In this document: piece by piece, positions 17,504-26,275 of the stretch
Layout: each line of letters starts with the position of its first letter
Position numbering within the stretch: position 1 is the stretch's first letter
Assembly: GCA_963834755.1 (NCBI GenBank)
Contig: CAWICQ010000012.1
Span: forward strand, 62,001-126,000
Direction: 5' to 3'
DNA: 64,000 bases
Source of the DNA: Dokdonella_A sp963834755
Lineage (GTDB): Bacteria > Pseudomonadota > Gammaproteobacteria > Xanthomonadales > Rhodanobacteraceae
The notes under the pieces: model-generated
Database searches by the model: none
The model's input: only the letters and a program-made list of their open reading frames with translations
What the model was told of the DNA's origin: nothing
Program-made: the position numbers and the translations under genes

Positions 17504-19062
17504 GAGCGGGTTTCCAGCGCCTTTCGCAGCGGATCGAGCAACGCGCCGTAATAGGCCGTGCGCGCCGTATCGCGGCGCATCGGCTCGCGCACCTGCGCCG
17601 AGCTCGGCGTGCGGATCTTGCGCGTGTTCGTGTGGAACGCGAGGCAGGCCGGATCGAACGGAAGCCGGCAGGCGTCGAGCATCGCGCGAATTTCGGCTTC
17701 CGGATTTTCGACGAGTTGCTCGTAAACGAGATCGTGCATCGCTCCCGGATATCGCTCGTGCCAGAAACGCATCAGTCGCGCGTACTCGCGCCAGAACGCG
17801 GCCATTTCGCTGAGGTCATACGTGAAGGGCTGGCCGACCGGAAACAGCTGACTGAAGCACGACCAGCAGGTTTCGACCGGGTCGCGCCGAGCGTGCACGA
17901 TGCTCGCGCCGGGCAACATCGCGCGGATCGCGCCGATGAATTGCCAGTTCGCAAGGCCCTTGTCGGTGCCGCGCGGTTTGTCGCCGCGCCATTTCTTGGT
18001 GCGATCGAGATAGGCTTGTCCGAGCCGCTGCCAGTCTTCCGGCGCCGCGTCGGCGACCCACGCCGGATATTCGCGACTGCGCCGTTTCGATTCCTCGTCC
18101 ACGAGGTTCGTCAATTCGCGCAGCTCGTCGCCCGCCGCGACGTCCGCGTGCGAGGCGAGAATCTGCTCGGTCAGCGTCGAGCCCGAACGTGGCAGACTCA
18201 CGATGAAGATCGCTTCGCTGCCGAACGTCGGATCGGCGACGCCCGAGATCGGTATCGAATACGCGGCAATCGATGCATCGACGATGCCGCCGAACCACGC
18301 CGGGCTCCATTCGATCTCGCGTCGTTTCAATGCATTGGCTTCGACGAGCACGCGATAGGCATCGTTGTACCGTTGTGCGCGCTCGAGCGCCGCGGCGAGC
18401 GCGAAACCGGCGACGGTGCGCGCCGTATCGGGCAATTCGGGGCGTACGTACACCGCTTCGAGCGCCGCGAGTTCCTCGTCGCTCAGCGGAACGGTCTTGA
18501 GGTTGGTCAGCGAGTGCCATGCGTGCACGGTCGTCGGTGCGATTCTCACCGCGTCGCGCAGACGAGCGGCAGCGCTACCGATATCCCCGAGCATCTTCAA
18601 CGTTTCGGCGTAGCCGAGCAGCGTCGGCACATGCTTGGGCGCGAGCAAATGCGCTCGTTCGAACGCTTCGCGCGCGGGTTCCGCTTCGGTGCCGATGAAA
18701 AGGAGCGTGCCGAGATTGAACCATGCGGGCGCAAAATCCGGCGCGATCTCGGTGGCCTCGCGAAGTTGCGCAAGCGCTTCGCGCATCCGACCGGAATCGC
18801 GCAGCGCGCGACCGTAGGCGACTCTCAGCGCGGCATCGCGCGGACGTTCCGTCACCGCGCGTTTCAGCATCGCCGCCGACGCGACGGGCGGCGGCTGGCG
18901 TTGACGCAGCGCGGCTTGGGCGCGCATTACCTCGGGATGGTCCGGCGCGATCGCGCGCGCTTCGGCGAGTGCGCGAGCTGCGGCGGCCATGTCGCCCGAA
19001 CGCAGCCACTGCGCGACCCGGCGCAGGGAGCGCGCCGCGCGAGGCGGCAGCTCGCCGCTCAC
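17500..19062 (-). CDS. TPR-sulfotransferase family protein (fourth of six)
   Basis: About 520 aa from the GTG at 19062, which overlaps the preceding stop as GTGA; it in turn overlaps the next paralogue the same way. The longer frame up to 19323 lies inside the previous gene and is rejected. TPRs cover roughly residues 10-210 (WFNLGTLLFIGTEAEPAREAFERA). The sulfotransferase domain shows VSLPRSGSTLTEQIL (PAPS loop), GTDKGLANWQFIG, ARRDPVETCWSCF (3'-phosphate site) and RTPSSAQVREPMRRDTART. Sequence differs clearly from the neighbouring copies, so the duplication is old. Confidence 0.87.
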   Translation of the reverse strand: MSGELPPRAARSLRRVAQWLRSGDMAAAARALAEARAIAPDHPEVMRAQAALRQRQPPPVASAAMLKRAVTERPRDAALRVAYGRALRDSGRMREALAQLREATEIAPDFAPAWFNLGTLLFIGTEAEPAREAFERAHLLAPKHVPTLLGYAETLKMLGDIGSAAARLRDAVRIAPTTVHAWHSLTNLKTVPLSDEELAALEAVYVRPELPDTARTVAGFALAAALERAQRYNDAYRVLVEANALKRREIEWSPAWFGGIVDASIAAYSIPISGVADPTFGSEAIFIVSLPRSGSTLTEQILASHADVAAGDELRELTNLVDEESKRRSREYPAWVADAAPEDWQRLGQAYLDRTKKWRGDKPRGTDKGLANWQFIGAIRAMLPGASIVHARRDPVETCWSCFSQLFPVGQPFTYDLSEMAAFWREYARLMRFWHERYPGAMHDLVYEQLVENPEAEIRAMLDACRLPFDPACLAFHTNTRKIRTPSSAQVREPMRRDTARTAYYGALLDPLRKALETRS

Positions 19063-20690
19063 AGACCGAGGCTGCGCCGCAGGGGCGCCAGCAGATCGCC
19101 GTAGAGGTGTGTCTTCGCGGTATCGCCACGCAAAGGCTGGCGCACTTGCGCCGCGCTCGCGGTGCCGACGCCGCGCCGGCTCTCGTGAGAGCGCAGACAC
19201 GCGCGCTCGAACGGAAGTCCACAGAAATCGAGCAGACGCCGCACCTGCGTCTCGGGATCCGCGACCAGGTCCTCGTGCACGTGATCGTAGACGCGGTTCG
19301 GATAGCGCGCGTGCCAGAAGCACATCAGGCGATCGTACTGGCGCCAGCAGGTGCCGATGTCGTCGAAGTCATACGCGAACGGCACCGGCAGGAAGAACAG
19401 ATGTTTGTAGATCGACCACGCGGTCTCGAGTGCGTCGCGACGTCCGTTGACGAAACGCGCGCCGGGCAGCATCGCGCGCGCCGCGCCGATGTAGAGCCAG
19501 TTTGTCAACGCCTTGTCGGTCGATCGCGGTTTCGCCTGGCGCCAGCGCGCGGTCAAGTCGAGATAGCGTTGGCCGAGCCGTTGCCAGTCCGCCGGCGTCG
19601 CATCCGCGACCCAATACGGAAATTCCTTGCTGCGTCGCTTGGATTCCTCTTCGATCAGGAACGGAAGCTCGTGACGCTCGCCGGCGCCTTCGACTTCGGA
19701 ATGCGCCGACAGGATTTGTTCGGTGAGCGTCGAACCCGAACGCGGCAAACTGACGACGAAGATAACGTCGCTGCCGAGCGTCGCATCGGGAGCGCCGGCA
19801 GGCGCCGGCGTGAACGCCTGCATCACGCGATCGACGAAGCCGATGAAACCCGCAGCGTCCCACTTCGGCGAAAGCTGGCGCCATCCGGCATTGGCGACGT
19901 GGTAAGCCGCGAGCGCATCGGGATAACGCTGTTGATCTTCGAGCGCCTTGCCGAGCGCAAAACCAATGATCGCGCGATCACGCGGTGAGAGCCGCGGATT
20001 GCTCTGCAGACGTTCGAGCGATGCCGTTTCCTCCGCGCTGAATTGCACGGTCTTGAAGTCGGTGAGCGCGGCCCATGCGCCGATCGATTCGGGATTGAGC
20101 TCGAGTGCGCGCCGGTATTCCGCCACCGCCTCGTCGATGCGTCCGATCGCGCGCAGGCCGTTACCGTGCGCAATGTGCGCGGGCACGTAGTTCGCATCGC
20201 ATTCCACGGCGCGGCGGAACGCGGCTTCGGCTTCCTCGTAGCGGCCATCCATGTCGAACGCGGTGCCGAGATTGATCCACGCCGAACCGAGTTGCGGCGC
20301 GAGCTCGCAGGCGCGACGCAGCAGCGGCAGCGCCGCGGCGAGCTGGCCAACCTGCATGAGGCTCGCGCCGAGATGATGCAGCACGAGCGCGTCGTCGGGC
20401 TGGCGCTCGTGCGCGCGCTGCAACAGCGCGATGGCTTCTTTTCCACGACCGCGGATGTGGTGCACGGTCGCCATCAGGCGCAGCGCTTCCGGATGATCCG
20501 GGGCGAGCGGGAGTGCCTTGGCGAGCGCGCGTTCGGCGTCGTCCACTCGACTGCCGGCGAGGGCCCGTCCCGCCTCGCGCACCAGGGCGAGCGCCTCGGC
20601 CGAGAGGCCTTCGAAGCGATCGTCGGTGGCGATGCCGTGCAGACGCCGCGTATCAGGCGGACGCACGGAAGGGGAAGGCGAGGGGTTCAT
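19059..20690 (-). CDS. TPR-sulfotransferase family protein (third of six)
   Basis: 543 aa with an ATG start. A tract of TPRs over about residues 30-240 includes LVLHHLGASLMQVGQLAAALPLL and WINLGTAFDMDGRYEEAEAAF. The sulfotransferase domain has PAPS loop VSLPRSGSTLTEQIL and STDKALTNWLYIG. The 3'-phosphate region is the most divergent of the set (GRRDALETAWSIYKHLFF), and the C-terminal block reads RQPLRGDTAKT where the others have RRDTAR. These changes could alter substrate or activity. Its TGA overlaps the next gene's GTG; 87 bp separate it from the second copy. Confidence 0.87.
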   Translation of the reverse strand: MNPSPSPSVRPPDTRRLHGIATDDRFEGLSAEALALVREAGRALAGSRVDDAERALAKALPLAPDHPEALRLMATVHHIRGRGKEAIALLQRAHERQPDDALVLHHLGASLMQVGQLAAALPLLRRACELAPQLGSAWINLGTAFDMDGRYEEAEAAFRRAVECDANYVPAHIAHGNGLRAIGRIDEAVAEYRRALELNPESIGAWAALTDFKTVQFSAEETASLERLQSNPRLSPRDRAIIGFALGKALEDQQRYPDALAAYHVANAGWRQLSPKWDAAGFIGFVDRVMQAFTPAPAGAPDATLGSDVIFVVSLPRSGSTLTEQILSAHSEVEGAGERHELPFLIEEESKRRSKEFPYWVADATPADWQRLGQRYLDLTARWRQAKPRSTDKALTNWLYIGAARAMLPGARFVNGRRDALETAWSIYKHLFFLPVPFAYDFDDIGTCWRQYDRLMCFWHARYPNRVYDHVHEDLVADPETQVRRLLDFCGLPFERACLRSHESRRGVGTASAAQVRQPLRGDTAKTHLYGDLLAPLRRSLGL

Positions 20691-20777
20691 GACGGGTCAA
20701 ACGATTGAGGCGAAGGTGAAGAATACCAGCTCGATCCGGCCGCACGGGGCCGGTGTGCGCTTCAACGCGCAGCGAAC

Positions 20778-22487
20778 CTATCCGGCGCTGACTTTTTCCA
20801 CGCCGAGCGCCCAGCGCAGCGGCGCCAGCAGCTCGCCATAAAGCGGCGCGCGTGCGGTGTCGTGGCGCAGCGGCTGCCGGACCTGGCCCGCGCTCGTCGT
20901 GCGCACCGCGCGCTGCGTTTCATGAGAACGCAGGCACGCAGGCTCGAACGGAAGCTGGCAGAAATCGAGCAGGCGCCGGATCTGCGTGTCGGGATCGTCG
21001 ACCAGGTCTTCGTAGACGACATCGTGAACGCGATGCGGAAAGCGCGCGTTCCAGAAGCGCATCAGGCGATCGTAGTCGCGCCAGTAAGACGCGAGTTCGC
21101 CAAGATCGTAGCTGTACGACTGTCCGCGCATGAAGAGCTGCTTGTAACACGACCAGCAGGTCTCGACCGCGTCGCGCCGGCAATTGACGATGCGCGCGCC
21201 GGGCAGCATCGAATGGATGACGCCGACGAAAGCCCAGTTGGACAATCCCTTGTCGGTCGAGCGCGAACGCGACGTACGCCAGCGCTCGGTGCGCTTGAGG
21301 TATTCCTTGCCGAGCCGCGTCCAATCGGCTGCGGTGGCGTGCGAGAGCCAGTCCGGATAGGGAATGCCGACCCGCGCTGCTTCTTCGTTGACGACTTCGC
21401 CGACCACCGGCAATTCGTCCGCGCCCGAGACGTCGGAATGGCTGGCGAGAATGTGCTCGGTCAGCGTCGAGCCCGACCGCGGGATGCTGACGACGAAGAT
21501 GACTTCCTTGCCGAGCGTCGCGTCCGTCGACAGCGCAATGGGTTTCTTGAACGTCGCGATGACACCGTCGATCGCGCGGGTGAATTCCGCAGCGTCCCAA
21601 TTCTGGGTGCGGCGCATCGCTGCATTCGATGCCGTAAGGACGCTGAATGCTTCGTCGTACCGGGCGGCATCCTCGAGCGCCTTGCCGAGCGCGAAGCCGA
21701 GCCTGCTGCGCGTTGCGCCCGGAATTTCAGGCGATGCATACAGCGCTTCGAGCTGCGCCGTTTCAGCATCCGTCAGCCGCGCGGTCTTTATCGCATTGAG
21801 CCCGGTCCAGGCGGAGATCATGTCGGGCCGGCGCGCGATCACACGGCGATATTCTTCGGCGCCTTCCTCGACGCGGCCGACCGATACGAGAAGTCCCGCG
21901 CGGGCGATGCGCGTGGTGACATGGTCGTGGTCGCGTCGCAGCGCTTCGTCGAACGCATCGAGTGCTTCCTCGATGTGTAGCTGCTTCGCGAGCGCTTTGC
22001 CGAGGTTGTACCAGGGTGCCGCCAGTAGCGGATCGGTCTCGCAGGCGCGCTGGAACGCTACGGTCGCGCCCATGAAATCGCCCTGCGCCACCAGGACGCT
22101 GCCGAGATTGGTCAGGATCAGCGGATCGTGCGGCGACAGTTCGAGCGCACGCCTGAGCACCGCGGCCGCGTCCGCGTTGCGGCCGCGAAGGTGCAATACG
22201 ACCGAAAGCATGCGCATGAACTCGGGATGGTTGCCGATATGCGTGCGCAACGTGGTCAGCGTGCGCTCGGCGTCGTCGAGCCGGCGCTGTTCGATCAGTT
22301 CGCCGACGGTCTTGAGCGCATGCCGCGCACGCAACGGAAGGTCCTTGGTGCGATCGGCAACCGACGCCCGCGGCGCCTCGACCGCCGAGGACTGCGCATC
22401 GTCCAGAGCCATCTCGGTTGCGGTTTCGCTCGGGGCGTCGGGAATCGGGCCGTCCGAGTCGGGCGGCAACGGGCTCTGCTGGGTCAT
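20778..22487 (-). CDS. TPR-sulfotransferase family protein (second of six)
   Basis: 569 aa with an ATG start. An acidic, proline-rich N-terminal 60 residues precede TPRs (LTNLGSVLVAQGDFMGATVAFQRA, WYNLGKALAKQLHIEEALDAF). The sulfotransferase domain has PAPS loop VSIPRSGSTLTEHIL, STDKGLSNWAFVG, 3'-phosphate motif CRRDAVETCWSCYKQLF and C-terminal RTTSAGQVRQPLRHDTARA. Gaps of 70 bp upstream and 87 bp downstream contain no terminator-like hairpin with a T run, so it probably belongs to one transcript with its neighbours. Confidence 0.87.
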   Translation of the reverse strand: MTQQSPLPPDSDGPIPDAPSETATEMALDDAQSSAVEAPRASVADRTKDLPLRARHALKTVGELIEQRRLDDAERTLTTLRTHIGNHPEFMRMLSVVLHLRGRNADAAAVLRRALELSPHDPLILTNLGSVLVAQGDFMGATVAFQRACETDPLLAAPWYNLGKALAKQLHIEEALDAFDEALRRDHDHVTTRIARAGLLVSVGRVEEGAEEYRRVIARRPDMISAWTGLNAIKTARLTDAETAQLEALYASPEIPGATRSRLGFALGKALEDAARYDEAFSVLTASNAAMRRTQNWDAAEFTRAIDGVIATFKKPIALSTDATLGKEVIFVVSIPRSGSTLTEHILASHSDVSGADELPVVGEVVNEEAARVGIPYPDWLSHATAADWTRLGKEYLKRTERWRTSRSRSTDKGLSNWAFVGVIHSMLPGARIVNCRRDAVETCWSCYKQLFMRGQSYSYDLGELASYWRDYDRLMRFWNARFPHRVHDVVYEDLVDDPDTQIRRLLDFCQLPFEPACLRSHETQRAVRTTSAGQVRQPLRHDTARAPLYGELLAPLRWALGVEKVSAG

Positions 22488-22557
22488 GGACTGCGCGTGG
22501 AATGGTCGAAACGACAGCTTAACGGCACGGCTCGACCGTCACAAATGCACGATGCGC

Positions 22558-24153
22558 TCAGGAAGCCCCGAGCGCCCGCCGCATCGGCGTCAGCAGCGCG
22601 CCGTAGCGCCCGGCGCGAGCCGTATCGCGCCGCATCGGCTCGCGCACCTGCGATGCGCTGGCCGTGCGGACATTGCGCTCGACCTCATGTGAACGCAGAC
22701 ACGTCGGATCGAATGGGAGCCTGCACAGCTCGAGCAGTCGACGGATTTCCTTTTCCGGATCGGCCAGCAGTTCTTCGTAGATGAGATCATGGAAATAATC
22801 GGGATACTTTTCGCGCCACAACCGCGCGAGGCGATCGTAGTCGCGATAGAAGGCGACCAGCTCGTGCATGTCGTACGTGTATGCCTGGCCCGTCGCAAAG
22901 GCCTGCCGAAAGCACGACAAGCAGGTCTCGACCGGATCGCGCCGGCAGTTGATCATGACCGCGCCGGGCAGCATCGCGCGGAGCACAACGACGTATTGCC
23001 AGTTGGAAAGCGCCTTGTCGGAGAACCGCGGGCGTTTCTGGCGCCAGCGCGCGGTCTTCTCCATATAGGTGCGCCCGAGGCGCTCCCAGTCCGAAGGAGC
23101 CAGGCGACCGACCCAATACGGGAATTCGACGCCGTGCGCGCGCGACTCGGCTTCGATCAGGTTCGGCAGCACTTCGAGCTCGTTCGCTCCTTCGATGTCG
23201 GGGTGCGCGGCGAGGATCTGTTCGGTCAACGTCGATCCGGAACGCGGCATGCTGACGACGAATATGACTTCTTCGCCGAGTGTCGGCGGCGCGGTCGTCT
23301 GCAACGGCGTCGCCGATGTCGCGGCGATTGCGGTGACGCGGCGCGAAAACGCGGCAGCATCCCATTGCAATTGGCGGCGCCTGGCCGCGTTGGCGTTAGT
23401 GGCGATCGCAAACGCCTCGGCGTAGCGCCCCTGTCCCTCCAGCGCCTGCATCAGGGCAAAGCTCGCATTGACCCGTTCGCCCTCGCTGAGATCGCTGCGC
23501 GTATGCAGGCGCGCCAGTGAAGCGGTTTCTTCGCGCGTCAGCGGCACGGTCTTGATGCCGACGAGGCCGGTCAGGGCGGGCAGGTAGTCGGCCTGCGCCC
23601 CGATCACGAACCGATATTCGGCCGCGGCCTCGGCGCTACGGCCGAGCGCGCGCAGCGTCTGTGCGTACACCACACGTCCCGGAAGGTGGTTCGGATCGAG
23701 TTCGATGACGCGTTTCAACGCGTCCTGCGCTTCGTGCACATACCCTTGCTGCTCGAGCGCCTTGCCAAGGTTGAACCATGCGGCGGGCGTGTTCGGCGCG
23801 AGCTCGCAGGAACGACGGAATGCGTCGAGCGCCGCGTCGATCTCGCCGATCTCGGCGAGCGCGCTGCCGAGATTGTTCCAGATCAGCGCATCGTTCGGCC
23901 TGATCGTGTCGGCGCGGCGCAGAAGCTCGACCGCTTCGCTGAAGCGCCGCCTGAGGTGCGAGCAGACAGCCTGCAACCTGAGTACCTCGGCATGATTCGG
24001 CGCAAGGGCCAGGAGTCCGGTCACTGCGCGCTCGGCTTCGTCGAGATCGCGACGATTGATCGCCTGGCCGGCCTGCTCGAGCAGCTGCGTTGCGCGCGGA
24101 CCGAGTCCTTCGCCGCGGTTCTGTTCGGCCTCTGAGGGTGATTTGTCGGCCAC
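22558..24153 (-). CDS. TPR-sulfotransferase family protein (first of six)
   Basis: About 531 aa from the GTG at 24153 (VADKSPSEAEQ); a TTG at 24216 would add 21 residues. TPRs (IWNNLGSALAEIGEIDAALDAF, WFNLGKALEQQGYVHEAQDAL) precede the sulfotransferase domain with PAPS loop VSMPRSGSTLTEQIL, FSDKALSNWQYVV, 3'-phosphate motif CRRDPVETCLSCF and RTASASQVREPMRRDTARA. It follows hvfC on the same strand by 15-78 bp with no visible terminator, so the sulfotransferase array may be an extension of the hvfABC operon. Confidence 0.87.
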   Translation of the reverse strand: MADKSPSEAEQNRGEGLGPRATQLLEQAGQAINRRDLDEAERAVTGLLALAPNHAEVLRLQAVCSHLRRRFSEAVELLRRADTIRPNDALIWNNLGSALAEIGEIDAALDAFRRSCELAPNTPAAWFNLGKALEQQGYVHEAQDALKRVIELDPNHLPGRVVYAQTLRALGRSAEAAAEYRFVIGAQADYLPALTGLVGIKTVPLTREETASLARLHTRSDLSEGERVNASFALMQALEGQGRYAEAFAIATNANAARRRQLQWDAAAFSRRVTAIAATSATPLQTTAPPTLGEEVIFVVSMPRSGSTLTEQILAAHPDIEGANELEVLPNLIEAESRAHGVEFPYWVGRLAPSDWERLGRTYMEKTARWRQKRPRFSDKALSNWQYVVVLRAMLPGAVMINCRRDPVETCLSCFRQAFATGQAYTYDMHELVAFYRDYDRLARLWREKYPDYFHDLIYEELLADPEKEIRRLLELCRLPFDPTCLRSHEVERNVRTASASQVREPMRRDTARAGRYGALLTPMRRALGAS

Positions 24154-24231
24154 GGGGTTCCGAGATGAACGGCTTGGAAGGGCGAGCGTTCTACCCTCGC
24201 TGCCGTCCGCGGTCAACGGGTGGCGGCGCGA

Positions 24232-25017
24232 TCAGCCGCTGGGGCGGGTTCCGAGCAGTGCGTCGCGTTCGCGCAGGCGATTGAGGATGGCCACGCCCGA
24301 TACGCGGGCCGCTTCGTCGTCCCGGCCAAGCTCGGCTAGCAACGTTTCGAGGCAGGCGCGCCCGGACTTTTGCGTATTGGCGACCAGTCGCTCGAACAGC
24401 AGCGCGGTCAGCGGATCGATTTCGATGAAACGCAGTTCGTCGTTTCGGTCGCGGGTCAGCAGGATCAGGGTCGGATTCGGCGGCGCTTCGGCGGGCCGGA
24501 AATCCGCCGAGATGCGATGTACGGGAAATCGATACGCCAGCACACGCGCCAACGGAGAGACGACCGGAACGCCATCGACGACGTCGCCGAGCGGATCGTG
24601 CGGCACGCTGGCGACATCGGCCTCGTCGATCTCGGCGCACAGCTCGCTCCATTCGTAGTGCGCGAGCTCGACCAGGAACGGCGGATCGCCAGCGTCCGCA
24701 TCGCGCCTCGCTTCGAGAAACCGGATGAACTCGCGCGCGATTTCGGTGAACAGCGGTGTGTGGCAGCGATGTTCGCTGTAGAACGCGCGCACCAGTCCGC
24801 GCCAGGCGCTGTCGTCGTAAAGCGCACGGATCACCGGAAAGTTGGCGGACAGCAGGCTCTCGATGTTGTTGAAGAAAAGATCGGTATAAACCGTCATGCG
24901 GCGCGGTTCGATGCCGGGCGGCTGCGGCGCGTGCAATGGATCGCGCACATGCGCGGCAAAAATGCCCTGCAGTGTTCCGGTAGCCGATGTTTCAGGCGGT
25001 GCGGACATCGCGCACAT
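24232..25017 (-). CDS. hvfC: HvfC/BufC-type DUF2063 RiPP maturation partner
   Basis: 261-aa partner protein of MNIO maturases (DUF2063 N-terminal domain). The signature LQGIFAAHVRDP followed by EPRRMTVYTDLFFNNIESLL and FPVIRALYDD is clear, as is the middle HYEWSELCAEID. In characterised systems this protein binds the precursor and is required together with the DUF692 enzyme for cysteine modification. Its start overlaps the end of hvfB by 26 bp; an alternative ATG at 25008 would shorten it by three residues. It is the last hvf gene before the sulfotransferase array. Confidence 0.9.
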   Translation of the reverse strand: MCAMSAPPETSATGTLQGIFAAHVRDPLHAPQPPGIEPRRMTVYTDLFFNNIESLLSANFPVIRALYDDSAWRGLVRAFYSEHRCHTPLFTEIAREFIRFLEARRDADAGDPPFLVELAHYEWSELCAEIDEADVASVPHDPLGDVVDGVPVVSPLARVLAYRFPVHRISADFRPAEAPPNPTLILLTRDRNDELRFIEIDPLTALLFERLVANTQKSGRACLETLLAELGRDDEAARVSGVAILNRLRERDALLGTRPSG

Positions 25018-25840
25018 GGGTCTCGCGTGCGCTTTGCAGCGCGCGGACGTGGCCGACTTCGTCGATCAGCTCGGCGAGCGGCGGGAAATTGAAATCGCGC
25101 TCGATCAATGTCGGGCGCACGCCGAAGCGATCGTAGGCGCGTTCGAGGAGGCGCCAGACCGGATCGATCACAGCCGCGCCGTGCGTATCCACTTTGAGAT
25201 CGGGCGCTTCATCGTAGTGACCGGCGACGTGCACGTACGCGACGCGTTCGCCGGGCAGCGCGTCGAGAAACGCGTCGGCGTCGTAGCGGTGATTGATGCT
25301 GTTGACGTAGATGTTGTTGACGTCGAGCAACAGATCGCAATCGGCTTCGGCGAGGACCGCGTTGACGAAATCGATCTCGCGCATTTCCTGGCCGGGCGCG
25401 GCGTAGTAGGAAACATTCTCGACCGCGATGCGCTGACCCAGGACATCCTGCGTCTGCCGGATGCGCGCGGCCACGTGCCGCACGGCTTCGCCGGTGAACG
25501 GAATCGGCATCAGATCGTAGAGATGCCCGGCGTCGGCGCAATAGGAAAGATGCTCGGAATAGATCGCGATGCCGTGTGCATCGAGCAGACGGCGGATGCG
25601 CGCGAGCAGTGTTTCATCGAGCGGATCGCGTCCGCCGAGCGAAAGCGAAAGACCGTGGCACACGAATGGATGGCGTTCGGTCAACGATCGCAGCGCGCGA
25701 CCGAGCCGGCCGCCGACGCCGATCCAGTTTTCCGGCGCGATCTCGAAGAAATCGATGGCCGCGTCGGGCTTGTCCCGCAGCGGGCCCAGGAGAGCCCGCC
25801 GCAGGCCGAGTCCGGCACCGTGAATCCGATGCGGACGCAC
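24992..25840 (-). CDS. hvfB: HvfB-type MNIO (DUF692) RiPP maturase
   Basis: 282-aa multinuclear non-heme iron enzyme with a TIM-barrel fold. Characterised relatives convert cysteines of a precursor into oxazolone/thioamide or thiooxazole groups. Expected metal ligands are visible in order: HGLSLSLGG, SEHLSYC, VENVSYY, LLDVNNIYVN with NSINH, HVAGHYDE, DTHG and IERDFNFP. FFEIAPENWIGVGG and LYDLMPIPFTGEA fit the HvfB branch. It starts with GTG 12 bp after the precursor gene and overlaps hvfC, so the three form one operon. The substrate is inferred to be the adjacent EF-hand precursor. Confidence 0.93.
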   Translation of the reverse strand: MRPHRIHGAGLGLRRALLGPLRDKPDAAIDFFEIAPENWIGVGGRLGRALRSLTERHPFVCHGLSLSLGGRDPLDETLLARIRRLLDAHGIAIYSEHLSYCADAGHLYDLMPIPFTGEAVRHVAARIRQTQDVLGQRIAVENVSYYAAPGQEMREIDFVNAVLAEADCDLLLDVNNIYVNSINHRYDADAFLDALPGERVAYVHVAGHYDEAPDLKVDTHGAAVIDPVWRLLERAYDRFGVRPTLIERDFNFPPLAELIDEVGHVRALQSARETHVRDVRTA

Positions 25841-25852
25841 TGACTTGCCTTG

Positions 25853-26275
25853 TTAGACCGAGCCGCCGCAGCTGCCTTCGGCGCCCTTGGCCTTGTCCTT
25901 CTTGTCGCCGCCACAGGAGCCTTCCGCTCCCTTCTTGCCCGCGGGCTTGTCCATGATCGCGTGCATCGCTTTCAACTCGTTGGCGTCGAGCGATCCGTCC
26001 TTGTTCTTGTCCCAATACTTGACCTGGCTTTCGCTGAAGCCGCCGGCCATCGCTTCCTCCATCGAAACCTTGCCATCCTTGTTCGTATCCATCTTTGCGA
26101 CGCCGCACTTGCCTTCGCCGCACTTGCCTTCGGTACCGGCGGCGAGCATGTAGCCCGATGCGAGGTCGCTGGCCTGGAACACCGGGCTCGCCGCGGCGAG
26201 CTGGCTCAGGGACAACGTACCGACGACCGCTGCACCGATGGCGATGCTGAGGGTATTGCCGATCTTGCTGGACAT
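25853..26275 (-). CDS. hvfA: HvfA-like RiPP metallophore precursor with two EF-hands
   Basis: 140-aa exported precursor of the MNIO operon. A signal peptide (residues 1 to about 29) is followed by the family segment FQASDLASGYMLAAGTEGKC and two EGKCG units (Cys52, Cys57). Two canonical EF-hand loops come next (DTNKDGKVSMEE at 63-74 and DKNKDGSLDANE at 89-100), then a Lys/Gly-rich tail with two AEGSCGG units (Cys121, Cys136). No other cysteine is present. In Haemophilus HvfA, cysteines in EGKCG motifs become copper-binding oxazolone/thioamide pairs; I infer the same chemistry here. The EF-hand insertion suggests a calcium-dependent or structural spacer. The ATG is preceded by GGAGA. Confidence 0.88.
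   Translation of the reverse strand: MSSKIGNTLSIAIGAAVVGTLSLSQLAAASPVFQASDLASGYMLAAGTEGKCGEGKCGVAKMDTNKDGKVSMEEAMAGGFSESQVKYWDKNKDGSLDANELKAMHAIMDKPAGKKGAEGSCGGDKKDKAKGAEGSCGGSV

Noticed and set aside
17341..19988. Long plus-strand open frames opposite the sulfotransferase genes
   Set aside because: They mirror codons of the minus-strand paralogues, lack ribosome-binding sites and show no recognisable domains.
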